Assembly: GCF_007474535.1 (NCBI RefSeq)
Contig: NZ_VKNW01000015.1
Location: forward strand, 1-64,000
Direction: 5' to 3'
Length of the DNA stretch: 64,000 nucleotides
Origin: Chryseobacterium echinoideorum
Lineage (GTDB): Bacteria; Bacteroidota; Bacteroidia; Flavobacteriales; Weeksellaceae
The notes below the pieces were generated by a model that was given only the letters and a program-made list of their open reading frames with translations, was not told the origin of the DNA and searched no databases. Positions 16,166 through 25,663 of the stretch are shown piece by piece. Each line of letters opens with the position of its first letter. Position 1 is the stretch's first letter. The position numbers were made by a program, and so were the translations under genes.

Positions 16166-18238
16166 ATGAGACAAATATTATTTCCTTTCATGTTTTTGTC
16201 TTTATTTTGTTTTGCTCAGGAAAGAGATAGTCTGGTTGCTGATCAATTAAAAAAAACAGATTCGGCTGCAATTCCTGATAAGAAAGAGATCAACACTAAA
16301 GACATTGATGATGTTGTCATTACAGGAACATTAAAACCGGTTAGTAAATCAAAAAGTCCGGTTGCTGTGGAAATTTATTCTCAGAAATTTTTCCAGAAAA
16401 ACCCAACGCCTAATATATTTGAAGCCATCTCAATGGTTAATGGTGTGCAGCCACAGCTAAACTGTTCGGTTTGTAATACAGGAGACATTCACATCAACGG
16501 GTTGGAAGGACCTTATACAATGGTTTTAATTGACGGGATGCCGATCGTAAGCTCCCTTTCCACTGTATATGGATTAAGCGGAATCCCCAATAGTCTGATA
16601 GACAGAGTTGAAGTTGTAAAAGGTCCGGCTTCATCAATCTACGGTTCTGAAGCGATGGGTGGAGTCATCAATATCATTACTAAAAATGCTTTGACAGCAC
16701 CAAAACTGAGTATTGATCTCATGACGACAAGTTGGGCAGAAAATAATTTTGACTTCTCTGCTAAATTTAATGCCGGTAAAAATGCTGCTTCTTTATTGAG
16801 TCTCAATTATTTTAATTTCACCAAAAGATTGGACGAAAATAATGACAACTTTACAGACGGAGCTTTGCAGAACAGGATTTCTGTTTTTAACAAATGGAAT
16901 TTTAGAAGAAAAGAAAACCGACAGGTAAGCTTTGCACTTAGATATCTATATGAAGATCGCTTTGGCGGAGAAATGCAGTGGAATAAATCTTATCGAGGAA
17001 GTAATCAGCTTTACGGAGAAAGCATTTATACTAATCGGTTTGAAGCTTTTGGTATTTATCAGCTCCCTTTCAAAGAAAATATTATGACCCAGTTTTCGTA
17101 TAATTTTCATGACCAGAATTCTTTTTACGGTAATAATTCCTATCTCGCAACACAAAAAACAGCTTTTGTACAGACTTATTGGGATAAAAAAATACAACAT
17201 CATGATCTTATTGTAGGATTGACCTATAAAAAAACTTTTTATGATGACAATACACCCGCAACTTTATCATCAGACGAATTGAATAATGAACCGATGAATT
17301 CACCACTTTTTGGAGCTTTTATTCAGGATCAATGGGAAATCAGCGAAAAAAACACCTTATTGCTCGGTTACCGATTTGATTATGATCGAATACATCACAG
17401 CGTACATTCACCAAGATTTGCATGGAAATTTTCACCCAATCCGTTTCATACTTTGCGGTTCAATTTCGGAACAGGTTTCCGTGTTGTAAATTTATTTACT
17501 GAAGATCATGCTGCTTTAACGGGTTCCAGAGAAGTAATAATCCAATCTGATCTGCAGCCTGAAAGATCAGTCAACGGGAATTTGAATTATATGTGGAAAA
17601 TTCCGGCAGGAAACCAGCTGATCAATCTTGATGCTTCGGCTTTTTACACCTATTTCAGTAATAAAATTGTGGGCGATTTTGACTCAGATCCTGAAAAAAT
17701 TATTTATGATAATCTTAATGGCTACGGTATTTCGAGAGGGGTTTCTCTGAATGCTGATTTTAACTTCAGTTTTCCACTGAGTGTCAACCTGGGAATAACA
17801 TATCTTGATGTTTATCAAAAATTTGATGACGAAAGACAAAAATCGCAGCAGCTTCACGCACCAAAATGGAGCGGAACATACAGCTTAACTTACAAATTTA
17901 ATAATAATCTGACCGTAGATTTTACGGGACAGTTGTACGGACCCATGAGGCTGCCGGTTTTAGAAAACGATTACAGACCGGAATATTCTCCTTGGTATTC
18001 TCTAGCAAATATTCAGATTTCAAAAATTTTCAGATCCGGATTTGAAGTGTATTGCGGAATTAAAAATTTATTCAACTTTACACCAGATGATCCTTTGATG
18101 AGACCATTTGATCCTTTCGATAAAAATGTTGATGATCCTATAAGGAATCCGAATGGTTATACTTTTGATACGACTTACGGATTTGCGCCTATGCAGAAAA
18201 TAAGAGGTTTTTTAGGCGTTAAATATAATTTGAAGTAA
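16166..18238 (+). CDS. TonB-dependent outer membrane receptor
   Basis: A 690-residue receptor starting with a signal peptide (MRQILFPFMFLSLFCFAQ). There is no carboxypeptidase-like N-terminal domain. A TonB-box-like DDVVITGT lies at about residues 48-55. The plug domain (about 60-180) contains HINGLEGPYTMVLIDGMPIV and IDRVEVVKGPASSIYGSEA, and a 22-strand-type barrel follows, ending in the aromatic-rich GFLGVKYNLK. The plug has a CxxC pair (C100, C103 in NCSVCNTGD), which is rare in general but common, as I recall, in one Bacteroidetes subfamily. Substrate not predictable. A thioredoxin-like gene follows 128 nt downstream. Confidence 0.92.
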   Translation: MRQILFPFMFLSLFCFAQERDSLVADQLKKTDSAAIPDKKEINTKDIDDVVITGTLKPVSKSKSPVAVEIYSQKFFQKNPTPNIFEAISMVNGVQPQLNCSVCNTGDIHINGLEGPYTMVLIDGMPIVSSLSTVYGLSGIPNSLIDRVEVVKGPASSIYGSEAMGGVINIITKNALTAPKLSIDLMTTSWAENNFDFSAKFNAGKNAASLLSLNYFNFTKRLDENNDNFTDGALQNRISVFNKWNFRRKENRQVSFALRYLYEDRFGGEMQWNKSYRGSNQLYGESIYTNRFEAFGIYQLPFKENIMTQFSYNFHDQNSFYGNNSYLATQKTAFVQTYWDKKIQHHDLIVGLTYKKTFYDDNTPATLSSDELNNEPMNSPLFGAFIQDQWEISEKNTLLLGYRFDYDRIHHSVHSPRFAWKFSPNPFHTLRFNFGTGFRVVNLFTEDHAALTGSREVIIQSDLQPERSVNGNLNYMWKIPAGNQLINLDASAFYTYFSNKIVGDFDSDPEKIIYDNLNGYGISRGVSLNADFNFSFPLSVNLGITYLDVYQKFDDERQKSQQLHAPKWSGTYSLTYKFNNNLTVDFTGQLYGPMRLPVLENDYRPEYSPWYSLANIQISKIFRSGFEVYCGIKNLFNFTPDDPLMRPFDPFDKNVDDPIRNPNGYTFDTTYGFAPMQKIRGFLGVKYNLK

Positions 18239-18366
18239 GCTTTTATTAATGCAAAGATCCTATTTTAAACAGCAAAGAAGCTTAAAAAAAATTGGTGTGA
18301 TCAAGTTCTAATAAAGTGTAAAATATTTCAATTTAAAATAGAGCAAGAAAATTGAATACTATAAAA

Positions 18367-18828
18367 ATGAAATTTCTAATAATTATATTGTTCTTTATTT
18401 CAGGATTTTGCTTTTCACAGTTAAAATCACATTCTTTTTTGGAGGTAGAAACTCTGCAAAAGAACAATCCCAAACCAGTAATTATTCACATTTATACTGA
18501 TTGGTGTTCGGTTTGTACAATTGAATCATTTAAACTCAATAAAGATAAAGATCTGACTCAATACATCAATGATAATTTTTATTTCATCAATTTTGAAGCA
18601 GAAAAAACAAAAGAAACAATCAATTTTCAAGGAAAAGAATTCAACTATTTACCTAACGGAAATTTAGGAATTCACGAGCTTGCTTTAGCTTTATCTAAAA
18701 ATAAAAATCAGCCGGTTTATCCTTTATGGATTATTTTAGATGCAAACCAGAAGCTTATTGATTATCATGAAGGTTTGTTTACCCCTAAAAACATGGCAGA
18801 AAAACTAAAGAAGATCTTGTTTCCTTAA
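18367..18828 (+). CDS. Secreted thioredoxin-family protein
   Basis: A 153-residue exported protein. The signal peptide MKFLIIILFFISGFCFSQ is followed by a thioredoxin fold with the active-site pair WCSVC (HIYTDWCSVCTIESFKLN, about residues 44-61) and the later strand VYPLWIILDANQKLIDYHEG. It resembles the thioredoxin_7/DUF255-type small reductases in the periplasm. An in-frame TTG at 18352 is a weaker start. It is next to a TonB receptor whose plug carries a CSVC pair, so it may act on that receptor or its cargo (inference). Confidence 0.8.
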   Translation: MKFLIIILFFISGFCFSQLKSHSFLEVETLQKNNPKPVIIHIYTDWCSVCTIESFKLNKDKDLTQYINDNFYFINFEAEKTKETINFQGKEFNYLPNGNLGIHELALALSKNKNQPVYPLWIILDANQKLIDYHEGLFTPKNMAEKLKKILFP

Positions 18829-18880
18829 TTCATAAATTGTTATTCATCCGAATAATGATTCAGAACAGTATTCAACAAAT

Positions 18881-19246
18881 TTATTTCAAAAGAACAGCAA
18901 CTATTGCTATAATTGCGGGTAATGCCTGAACAAAGAATATTTTTTTTGTTGCAGAAACAGCTCCGTAAATCCCGGCTATCGCAACACATCCTAAAAAGAA
19001 TAAAGCAATATTGGTCTGCCATTTGGGATCTTCAATGAAAAAAGACCAGATCAAGCCTGCAGCCAGAAAACCGTTGTACAAACCCTGGTTTGCCGCTAAA
19101 CCTTTTGTTGGTGTAAACAGTTCTGAAGGTAAAGCTTTTTTAAAAACTTCCTTTCCCTTGGTTTCCCAGGCAAACATTTCCATCCAGAGAATATAAAAAT
19201 GTTCTATGGCTACAACTGCAATTAAGATTTTGGCTACGATTTCCAT
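18881..19246 (-). CDS. DUF1304 family membrane protein
   Basis: A 121-residue protein with about four hydrophobic helices. It opens MEIVAKILIAVVAIEHFYIL with the family-typical EMFAW segment, then NQGLYNGFLAAGLIWSF and GIYGAVSATKKIFFVQALPA. These fit the DUF1304 family of small integral membrane proteins of unknown function. The ATG at 19246 gives the family start; the longer frame to 19300 adds 18 unlikely residues. Confidence 0.85.
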   Translation of the reverse strand: MEIVAKILIAVVAIEHFYILWMEMFAWETKGKEVFKKALPSELFTPTKGLAANQGLYNGFLAAGLIWSFFIEDPKWQTNIALFFLGCVAIAGIYGAVSATKKIFFVQALPAIIAIVAVLLK

Positions 19247-19357
19247 TGTTGAGTGTTTTTTGAATTGTAAAGCTAAAGAAATAAAATAAATCCTCTTCAA
19301 AGAATTTAAAAATTATTATTCATTTTAAAGAGATAAGTGTATTCCTAAAGAGGAAAT

Positions 19358-19393
19358 AAAAATAGCTTTTCCAAATTGAAAAGCTATTTTTTA
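19358..19393. terminator. Bidirectional terminator
   Basis: 14-bp stem AAAAATAGCTTTTC/GAAAAGCTATTTTT with a 6-nt loop. It lies 22 nt after the leftward lipoprotein gene at 19415 and upstream of the DUF1304 gene. Confidence 0.8.
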
Positions 19394-19414
19394 CAAAATT
19401 TAACTGATTTAAAA

Positions 19415-19930
19415 TTATCTTACAGGAACACTGCTGAAATTGAGTGCTACTTTGATATTCATGTCCGATGATGTCTGATTCTTCAGCTCATAAACCGTTC
19501 TTACCGAAAGTCCTGAACTTTTTACAATATTATCCAAAAATCCCGTCTCGTTGTTAAGATCTAAATTTAAACTGGATGAAGTCGTAGAAATATTGTTTCT
19601 GGATGCAACCAGCCTTTCACTTGTCCCATTTGACGAAATGTATACTTTTACTGATTTTAATGCACTTAAATTTCCTCCTACAGGAGAAACTACAGAAATT
19701 TTAGCATCAGAAATACGCACATCTTTGATTTGGGCATTATTATTTCCCCCTACCCAAGTCTGTACATTGGAAGCTGTAGAAGTAGATGAAACTTCTTTGT
19801 TGGCAGGAACACCCGTTGATATAAGAACATTAGTCGTATACGGAAATGTATTCTGAACGATAGATTGTACAGCCCCACAACTCGCCAATAGTACCGACGA
19901 AACAATGGCTATTGAAAATACCTTTTTCAT
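19415..19930 (-). CDS. Putative lipoprotein
   Basis: A 171-residue protein with a clear lipoprotein signal (MKKVFSIAIVSSVLLASCG, lipobox LASC). The mature part is Ser/Thr/Asn-rich and predicted beta-rich, with no domain I can name. It is probably a periplasm- or outer-membrane-facing structural protein. Single gene with a terminator behind it. Confidence 0.7.
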   Translation of the reverse strand: MKKVFSIAIVSSVLLASCGAVQSIVQNTFPYTTNVLISTGVPANKEVSSTSTASNVQTWVGGNNNAQIKDVRISDAKISVVSPVGGNLSALKSVKVYISSNGTSERLVASRNNISTTSSSLNLDLNNETGFLDNIVKSSGLSVRTVYELKNQTSSDMNIKVALNFSSVPVR

Positions 19931-20050
19931 ATGTAGATTTTTTTTAATGATTTTTAAATTTTTGTATAATCGCTACACTGTGATTTTACAGCTGAGACTA
20001 TTTCATACAAAATTTGATATAAAATTCTTAATTACAGAAATTATACCAAC

Positions 20051-20551
20051 TTATTCTATCGTTACCGAAAAATCACCTTCATTCACTCCTTCAGCCATAA
20101 GACTTTTGCCAATTATCAGCCAAACTTCACCTTTCTCTTTAATCTGATAAGAAATTTCCCGTCCAAAAGGACCATCATAATTCCCGTCCGGTAATTTGAT
20201 TTGGTTGAAACGAATATTCATTTTGTTGTTTTGTGGAGAAATACTTCCGTGAATTTCCGATTTGCTGTAATTAGGAATTCTGATCACCAGTTTCTGAATT
20301 TTAGCATCAAATTTCTGATCAATGGTACACGGAAGTTTTTCGGCATTTACAATTTTTACCGCTTCACCCTGCTTCTCTGTTTCTTCTGTTTGAAGCGAAT
20401 CTTCAACGACAGGCTTAGAAACCGAATCGTAAATATCGACGTCAGTATTGACTACGGCTTTGAGTGAATCTGTATTTCTCTGAGCTTCTGAACTTTGTTT
20501 GGTACATGAAGCCATCAGTAAAGGAATGATTAAAAAAACTGATTTTTTCAT
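20051..20551 (-). CDS. Putative lipoprotein
   Basis: A 166-residue protein with the lipoprotein signal MKKSVFLIIPLLMASCTK. A charged linker of about 50 residues follows (many Glu/Asp/Ser), then a beta-rich domain (QKLVIRIPNYSKSEIHGSI, DGPFGREISYQIKEKGEVW). Family not recognised. It lies 17 nt downstream of the DUF4173-like gene on the same strand, so the two are probably cotranscribed. Confidence 0.65.
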   Translation of the reverse strand: MKKSVFLIIPLLMASCTKQSSEAQRNTDSLKAVVNTDVDIYDSVSKPVVEDSLQTEETEKQGEAVKIVNAEKLPCTIDQKFDAKIQKLVIRIPNYSKSEIHGSISPQNNKMNIRFNQIKLPDGNYDGPFGREISYQIKEKGEVWLIIGKSLMAEGVNEGDFSVTIE

Positions 20552-20568
20552 TTTGATATAGTTTAAAC

Positions 20569-21939
20569 TTAATTTATTGTTTTGTAGTACAAAATCTGAG
20601 AAAGAAAAGATGTTGACCGTTGCTGATTAACTGTTTCTGAAATTTTACTTTTCAGTGATGTATCTTTATGATCTTCTGCATATTTCAAAAGCTGTTTTTC
20701 ACTAAAATTGATGCTGTTCAGATGATAATTTATTGCAAAATATTTTCTCTTCATATTTTGAGAAGTGATGATACCACCCCAATTAACAAAACTGCATACT
20801 AAAATTATTCCATAAAAACTCCAGCTCATTGTGTTGAAAAGAAATGCATTGGTTTTTCTGTACTGAATCTTGATGAAAGTAAGCATCAATCCGATTAGTG
20901 ATAAGAGCAGAAAAGCGTATACTCCCAGTCGTTTGTAAGTAAAACCATAGTTACTGATGTATTCCGTATTTTTTAATATTGCCGAAAAAATCAGGACAGC
21001 ATTGAGCAGCAGCCATACTTTGGCAAAAATTTTCAGCATTCCCGCTTTAGAATCAAAATTAAAATTAGACTTAAAATAAAACATCATTACCAGGATTGCC
21101 ATAATAATCGACAAAATCACTGCGTTTACTCTTTCATGCGTTTCTTCAGAAAGTTGATTAGGACTTTTTACTGTTTCATAAAACTGCTCATAATTGTAGG
21201 TGATGATAAAGAATATAAGAAGTACATTCAGAGAAATAAGAGAAATAATACCGCTCATTCTTTCGGTATTCAAGTCCAGAAATGAGTATGTTGGTTGAGG
21301 TATTTTATGCTTTTCCTGAAAATCATTATCCAGCAAGCAATTTTGTTTATACAAAAACTTTTCTACCGCAAAATTGTAGTAATTGAACGCAATGAAAAAT
21401 CCTAAAGCTCCCAATGCAAAAACCTGAAACAGGTTGATATCCAGTTCAACATCTTTAAAAATACTGGCAAAATGACTGCTTCCCACAGAATAAATTCCAA
21501 AAAAAACAGCAACGAAAATAAAAGGAATCAGCACGAAGGCAAAAACTTTCTTCCAGAGTTGTGAAGTATTCTGTTTTGGAAGCCATTCGTCAAAACTGAA
21601 AACCCTGCAAATAAAAGTAAAAACATTCACAACAAATACGGGAAGCAGAAAAAGGCTTTTCATCCTTTTGTTTTTAGCCTTAAAAGACAGCAGCAAAAGC
21701 GATAAAACCAATGCCAGAAAAGAGGCAAAATCAGCAAACCAAGCAAAAGCAAGACTTGATAAAATGCTCGTCACAAAAAGCAAAAGAAATATTTTGCTAT
21801 AATTTCTTTTCGGCGTTTTGATTATTGTAAAAACTGAATAGGAAATTCCGAGAATTCCGAGATTAAGACCAATACTTTCGTTATAAAAAAGGATAACGAA
21901 AAGTATGGTCGAAATGAATATATAGTGATTTGTTTTCAT
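20569..21939 (-). CDS. DUF4153/DUF4173-type polytopic membrane protein
   Basis: A 456-residue integral membrane protein with about ten hydrophobic helices and a short soluble C terminus. The segment YISNYGFTYKRLGVYAFL near residue 325 is typical of the DUF4153/DUF4173 group, whose function is unknown. Its stop is 17 nt before the lipoprotein gene at 20551, and the Coq4-like gene lies 17 nt upstream. These three genes probably form one leftward operon. Confidence 0.75.
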   Translation of the reverse strand: MKTNHYIFISTILFVILFYNESIGLNLGILGISYSVFTIIKTPKRNYSKIFLLLFVTSILSSLAFAWFADFASFLALVLSLLLLSFKAKNKRMKSLFLLPVFVVNVFTFICRVFSFDEWLPKQNTSQLWKKVFAFVLIPFIFVAVFFGIYSVGSSHFASIFKDVELDINLFQVFALGALGFFIAFNYYNFAVEKFLYKQNCLLDNDFQEKHKIPQPTYSFLDLNTERMSGIISLISLNVLLIFFIITYNYEQFYETVKSPNQLSEETHERVNAVILSIIMAILVMMFYFKSNFNFDSKAGMLKIFAKVWLLLNAVLIFSAILKNTEYISNYGFTYKRLGVYAFLLLSLIGLMLTFIKIQYRKTNAFLFNTMSWSFYGIILVCSFVNWGGIITSQNMKRKYFAINYHLNSINFSEKQLLKYAEDHKDTSLKSKISETVNQQRSTSFLSQILYYKTIN

Positions 21940-21956
21940 GAAAATTAAGGTTGAGG

Positions 21957-22442
21957 TTAATAAATAACTGGAGTTTCTTTTTGTCTAATAAAATCTTTCA
22001 GATGTTCAAAATTCTGCCACAGAAGTCCTTCAAAATCCCAGTGATAAAAGGTTCTCATGCTTCTGCCTTTTTTATACGCATTGATGTATGTTTTGCAGTA
22101 TTCCGGAAAGACAATAGTTCCCAAAACCAAAACACCCAAAAGATAAGCGCTTCTTTTTCCGTTTCCGAAAAGCAGATACTGCATGGCAATCTCATCCTGA
22201 ATATTGGTACTGCAATCGGTAATCAGATGATAAACATCGTGATTTTCCATTTTTGGAATCATCCTGAAACCGTGCTTTTTATAAAATTCGCCTAAGGTTC
22301 GTCCCAAAGAATCTTGCTTAAAGCTTAACAATTGTTCTTCGTTAAACTGCCATTGCCTTTTTTTCTTTTTAAAATATTTTCTGTACTGTTTTTGGGAATT
22401 TTCGTACATGAATATGATAAATTTTGTGCGTAGTTTTTTCAT
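21957..22442 (-). CDS. Coq4-like protein
   Basis: A 161-residue basic protein carrying HDVYH followed by Glu 11 residues later (H68, D69, H72, E84). This exactly matches the metal-binding signature HDxxHx11E of COQ4, an organiser of ubiquinone synthesis in eukaryotes. The remaining sequence fits a mostly helical fold (GEFYKKHGFRMIPKMENHDV, GVLVLGTIVFPEYCKTYINA). Bacteroidetes normally use menaquinone, so the role here is open. It is at the head of the operon containing the DUF4173-like protein and a lipoprotein. Family call fairly good, function unknown. Confidence 0.65.
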   Translation of the reverse strand: MKKLRTKFIIFMYENSQKQYRKYFKKKKRQWQFNEEQLLSFKQDSLGRTLGEFYKKHGFRMIPKMENHDVYHLITDCSTNIQDEIAMQYLLFGNGKRSAYLLGVLVLGTIVFPEYCKTYINAYKKGRSMRTFYHWDFEGLLWQNFEHLKDFIRQKETPVIY

Positions 22443-22541
22443 AGTTGATGTATTTTTGAAGATTAATTAGAATTAAAATCCCATTAAGAAAATTACTAAA
22501 TAGAAAATACAGAATTACAATGGGATTGTTAATGCAAATGA

Positions 22542-22756
22542 TTAGTGACGCTTTAACACATTCTTTAAGTTAGTTTTTCGGAATAAACCATAAATGAGTA
22601 AGGACAGAAATAGGAATTGTGAATTGCAATAAAGTAAATCCTGAATCTGGAAAGCATCAATTTTTGTACTCATATATCCGAGAAGACAGATATTTCCAAG
22701 AAGAAAAAACAATCCGAATGTATATTTTCCTATGTTTAAATAGCTTGATTATTCAT
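22542..22756 (-). pseudogene. Frameshifted small membrane protein, paralogue of the gene upstream
   Basis: An ATG overlaps the stop of the preceding gene (ATGA at 22753-22756), but the frame ends after six codons at TAA. One extra T in the T3 run (complement of 22738-22740) would restore a 71-residue protein. It would read MNNQAILNIGKYTFGLFFLL at the start and end KTNLKNVLKRH. Its start resembles the upstream protein (IINIGNYAFWVSFVLISF), so the two are tandem relatives. The break could be a mutation or a base-calling error; recoding is less likely. Confidence 0.7.
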
Positions 22757-23049
22757 AATTCTATTATTTTTATTAAAATTCCATAAAAAATTATAACAAG
22801 AATATTCTTTAAAATTGTCATAGCCGATTTATAACAAATATTGAACTGAGATTCGTGATAAGAACCATAAATCAAAAGGAAAAAAAATATCATCAAATTA
22901 ATAAAGCCTCCAAAAAGTATTAGAATTGCTCCAAGAATTCCAAATAAAAATCTTTCACTTGTAAATGATCCTAAAAAGCAAAAACTTATTAGAACAAACG
23001 AAACCCAGAAAGCGTAGTTTCCTATATTTATGATGGTTGAATCCTTCAT
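22753..23049 (-). CDS. Small membrane protein, hypothetical
   Basis: A 98-residue protein with three or four hydrophobic helices (YAFWVSFVLISFCFLGSF, FLFGILGAILILFGGFINLM, ILKNILVIIFYGILI). Family not recognised. The start lies 4 nt after the metallophosphoesterase stop. The stop overlaps the ATG of the frameshifted relative, so all three formed an operon. Confidence 0.65.
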   Translation of the reverse strand: MKDSTIINIGNYAFWVSFVLISFCFLGSFTSERFLFGILGAILILFGGFINLMIFFFLLIYGSYHESQFNICYKSAMTILKNILVIIFYGILIKIIEL

Positions 23050-23053
23050 TATT

Positions 23054-23893
23054 TTAAGCTTGAATTAAAGTAAACACCGTAATTTCCGGGCGCACCATAA
23101 AACGCACCTGAAAAGAATGTCCCAAAGCACGGTTGATATAAAGCATTCTTCCGTCCTTCAGATCAATTTCTCCTGAAATATATTTCCTGTTTTCTACCGG
23201 AAGAATCGGGGTAACCACTCCTGGAATCCTGCATTGTCCGCCATGAGTATGGCCGCTTAAAATCCAGCCTTGATAACCGTTCCAGACATCTTTATCGCAA
23301 ACATCGGGATTGTGACAAAGTACTACATTGGCTTTTTCAGGACTATAATCTTTCATGACCTTCATCGGATCGAAATTGGGTGACCATAAATCATCAAAGC
23401 CGATAAAATTTAATCCGTGAGATTCTGTCTGCTGATTTTTGAGCATCATGATACCATTATTTTCTAAAATGCGGCAAATTTCTTCCGAAGAACCGAGATC
23501 TTTCCAGTTTTTTCCGTAATCGTGGTTTCCTAAAATTCCGAAAGTTCCCAATGTTCCGAAGACGGCTTTCTTCATTACTTTTTCTAAATTTTTATGATCT
23601 TCAGCTGTTCCATGATTGACGTAATCACCTGTGTACACCACAAAATCAGGATGAAAATTTTGAGCTTTTGCGAAAGACTCAATCAAAAAATTCCAGTCGA
23701 ATCTGTTACCGACATGCAAATCGGAAATCTGCATTAAAATTTTTCCTTCTAAATTTTCAGGCAAATTTTTAACAGGAAGTTTTTTTTCTACAAATTCTAC
23801 CCAGAACGGCTCAATCTGCCACGAATAAAGAAACGGTAATGCTCCGAATGCTGAAAGCTGAAAAAGTCTTTTTATAAATTTTTTTCTGGTCAT
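23054..23893 (-). CDS. Calcineurin-like metallophosphoesterase (YaeI type)
   Basis: A 279-residue phosphoesterase with all core motifs of the family: DLHVG (SDLHVGNRF), GDYVNHG, GNHDYG, CHNPD and GHTHGGQCRIPG. These bind two metal ions. The N terminus has a twin-Lys/Arg start and a hydrophobic segment (KKFIKRLFQLSAFGALPFLY), so it is probably membrane-anchored facing the periplasm. The closest known type is YaeI, a phosphodiesterase with a GHTHGG motif; the natural substrate is unclear. It is cotranscribed with small membrane proteins on either side. Confidence 0.88.
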   Translation of the reverse strand: MTRKKFIKRLFQLSAFGALPFLYSWQIEPFWVEFVEKKLPVKNLPENLEGKILMQISDLHVGNRFDWNFLIESFAKAQNFHPDFVVYTGDYVNHGTAEDHKNLEKVMKKAVFGTLGTFGILGNHDYGKNWKDLGSSEEICRILENNGIMMLKNQQTESHGLNFIGFDDLWSPNFDPMKVMKDYSPEKANVVLCHNPDVCDKDVWNGYQGWILSGHTHGGQCRIPGVVTPILPVENRKYISGEIDLKDGRMLYINRALGHSFQVRFMVRPEITVFTLIQA

Positions 23894-23902
23894 TTTTGTT
23901 TT

Positions 23903-24190
23903 TTAATTACCTGCGAATGGAGTTCCGAATATTCCTACTGCCAATTCTATCCATGTCAAAACAAGAAATATGACAATTATGAGACTTAATAAGATTCTGT
24001 AATTTCTGTTTTGTACGAAAGTCCGCACCAAAAAGATTAAACCCGCTGTTCCGAAAAGTAAGACTGAGGCAACAAGGAAATCAAATCGTGACCAATTCCA
24101 GCCTTCTACAAAAAGGTTTCCTAAAAATGCTGCTGCCAACAAAAGTGCAGGGACAGCAAAAATTGCTAATGTTGTGTTTCTGTGTGTCAT
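23903..24190 (-). CDS. Small membrane protein, hypothetical
   Basis: A 95-residue protein with three hydrophobic helices (TLAIFAVPALLLAAAFLGNL, LVASVLLFGTAGLIFLV, ILLSLIIVIFLVLTWIELAV). Family not recognised. The stop is 9 nt before the metallophosphoesterase ATG, indicating an operon. Confidence 0.65.
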   Translation of the reverse strand: MTHRNTTLAIFAVPALLLAAAFLGNLFVEGWNWSRFDFLVASVLLFGTAGLIFLVRTFVQNRNYRILLSLIIVIFLVLTWIELAVGIFGTPFAGN

Positions 24191-24254
24191 TTCATTTAAT
24201 TTTTATTATAAAGTACTTTGTATTTCAAAGTTAATATTTAAAAAAATATAGCTT

Positions 24255-24545
24255 CTATTTCCCGAGTAATTTTTCCAAAGCATTCAAATGTTGTGTAAAA
24301 GCTGTTCTCCCATTTTGTGTTACCCGATAAGAAGTTTTTGGCTTTTTACCTACAAATTCTTTCTTCACTTCAATATAATTCGACTTTTCAAGCGCATTGC
24401 TGTGGCTTGCCAAATTTCCGTCTGTGATTTCCAACAAACTTTTCATTTCAGAAAAATCAACCCAATCGTTCACCATAAGAACGGACATAATACCCAATCT
24501 TACACGGCTTTCAAATTCTTTGTTGAGTTGACTGATGTTGATCAT
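24255..24545 (-). CDS. Winged-helix transcriptional regulator (HTH_34 type)
   Basis: A 96-residue one-domain regulator. It has the helix pair SRVRLGIMSVLMVNDWVDFS followed by a recognition region EITDGNLASHSNALEKSNYI and a wing VKKEFVGKKPKTSYRVT. This is the pattern of the MarR/ArsR-like HTH_34 proteins. Such regulators commonly sit beside a membrane protein like the one at 24951, from which it is now separated by a repeat and a broken gene. It probably controls this local operon (inference). Confidence 0.85.
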   Translation of the reverse strand: MINISQLNKEFESRVRLGIMSVLMVNDWVDFSEMKSLLEITDGNLASHSNALEKSNYIEVKKEFVGKKPKTSYRVTQNGRTAFTQHLNALEKLLGK

Positions 24546-24592
24546 TGTTAGTATTTTGGTTATTCAGCTAAAAAGTTTTTTAGTTGTAATAG

Positions 24593-24902
24593 CTATTTCT
24601 TTTGATGATAATTCTTAATTGTTTTAATGTATCCGTTTAATAATTTCCCAATTTCCTCACACAAAATAACCGTATTTTCAAATGTTGCATTATTTATATA
24701 ATCTAAATCCTTCAGGTAAGGTTTTCTTACTAAATCCTTCTGCAATATTAGCCTGAATTGATACTGCCGCTCTTTTTACTTGACTCGTCAAAGCATCAAT
24801 TCCCTCTCTTGGAAATGAAGAACTTATTCTATAAATTTCCAAAACAAATGCATGCGACTTTTGCCAGACAATCAAATCTTTAAACGAAATAATGTTTCCC
24901 AT
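24593..24902 (-). pseudogene. Four-helix-bundle (S23/IVP-type) protein with internal deletion
   Basis: The first 60 residues are a normal four-helix-bundle protein (SFKDLIVWQKSHAFVLEIYR, SQVKRAAVSIQANIAEGFS). The frame then stops at 24690. The expected C-terminal half continues in another frame (KDLDYINNATFENTVILCEE, then IGKLLNGYIKTIKNYHQKK) and stops at 24593. About 25 residues of the second helix pair are missing between the two parts. This is a deletion plus frameshift. An ACTA/TAGT tandem repeat starts 4 nt upstream of its ATG. Confidence 0.75.
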
Positions 24903-24905
24903 AAT

Positions 24906-25568
<663 letters not shown>

Positions 25569-25663
25569 ATTAAAAGAACTTTGAATTACAAAGCTATAAT
25601 TATTTTCGAATCTTCCAAAATATTTTTTGATAATTTTACTTTTTTCTTTTAAACCATATTAAA

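Noticed and set aside
22732-22745. TTTAAAC as a programmed -1 frameshift site
   Set aside because: The zero frame reads ATT TAA across it, not the X XXY YYZ phase needed, and no downstream pseudoknot is obvious.
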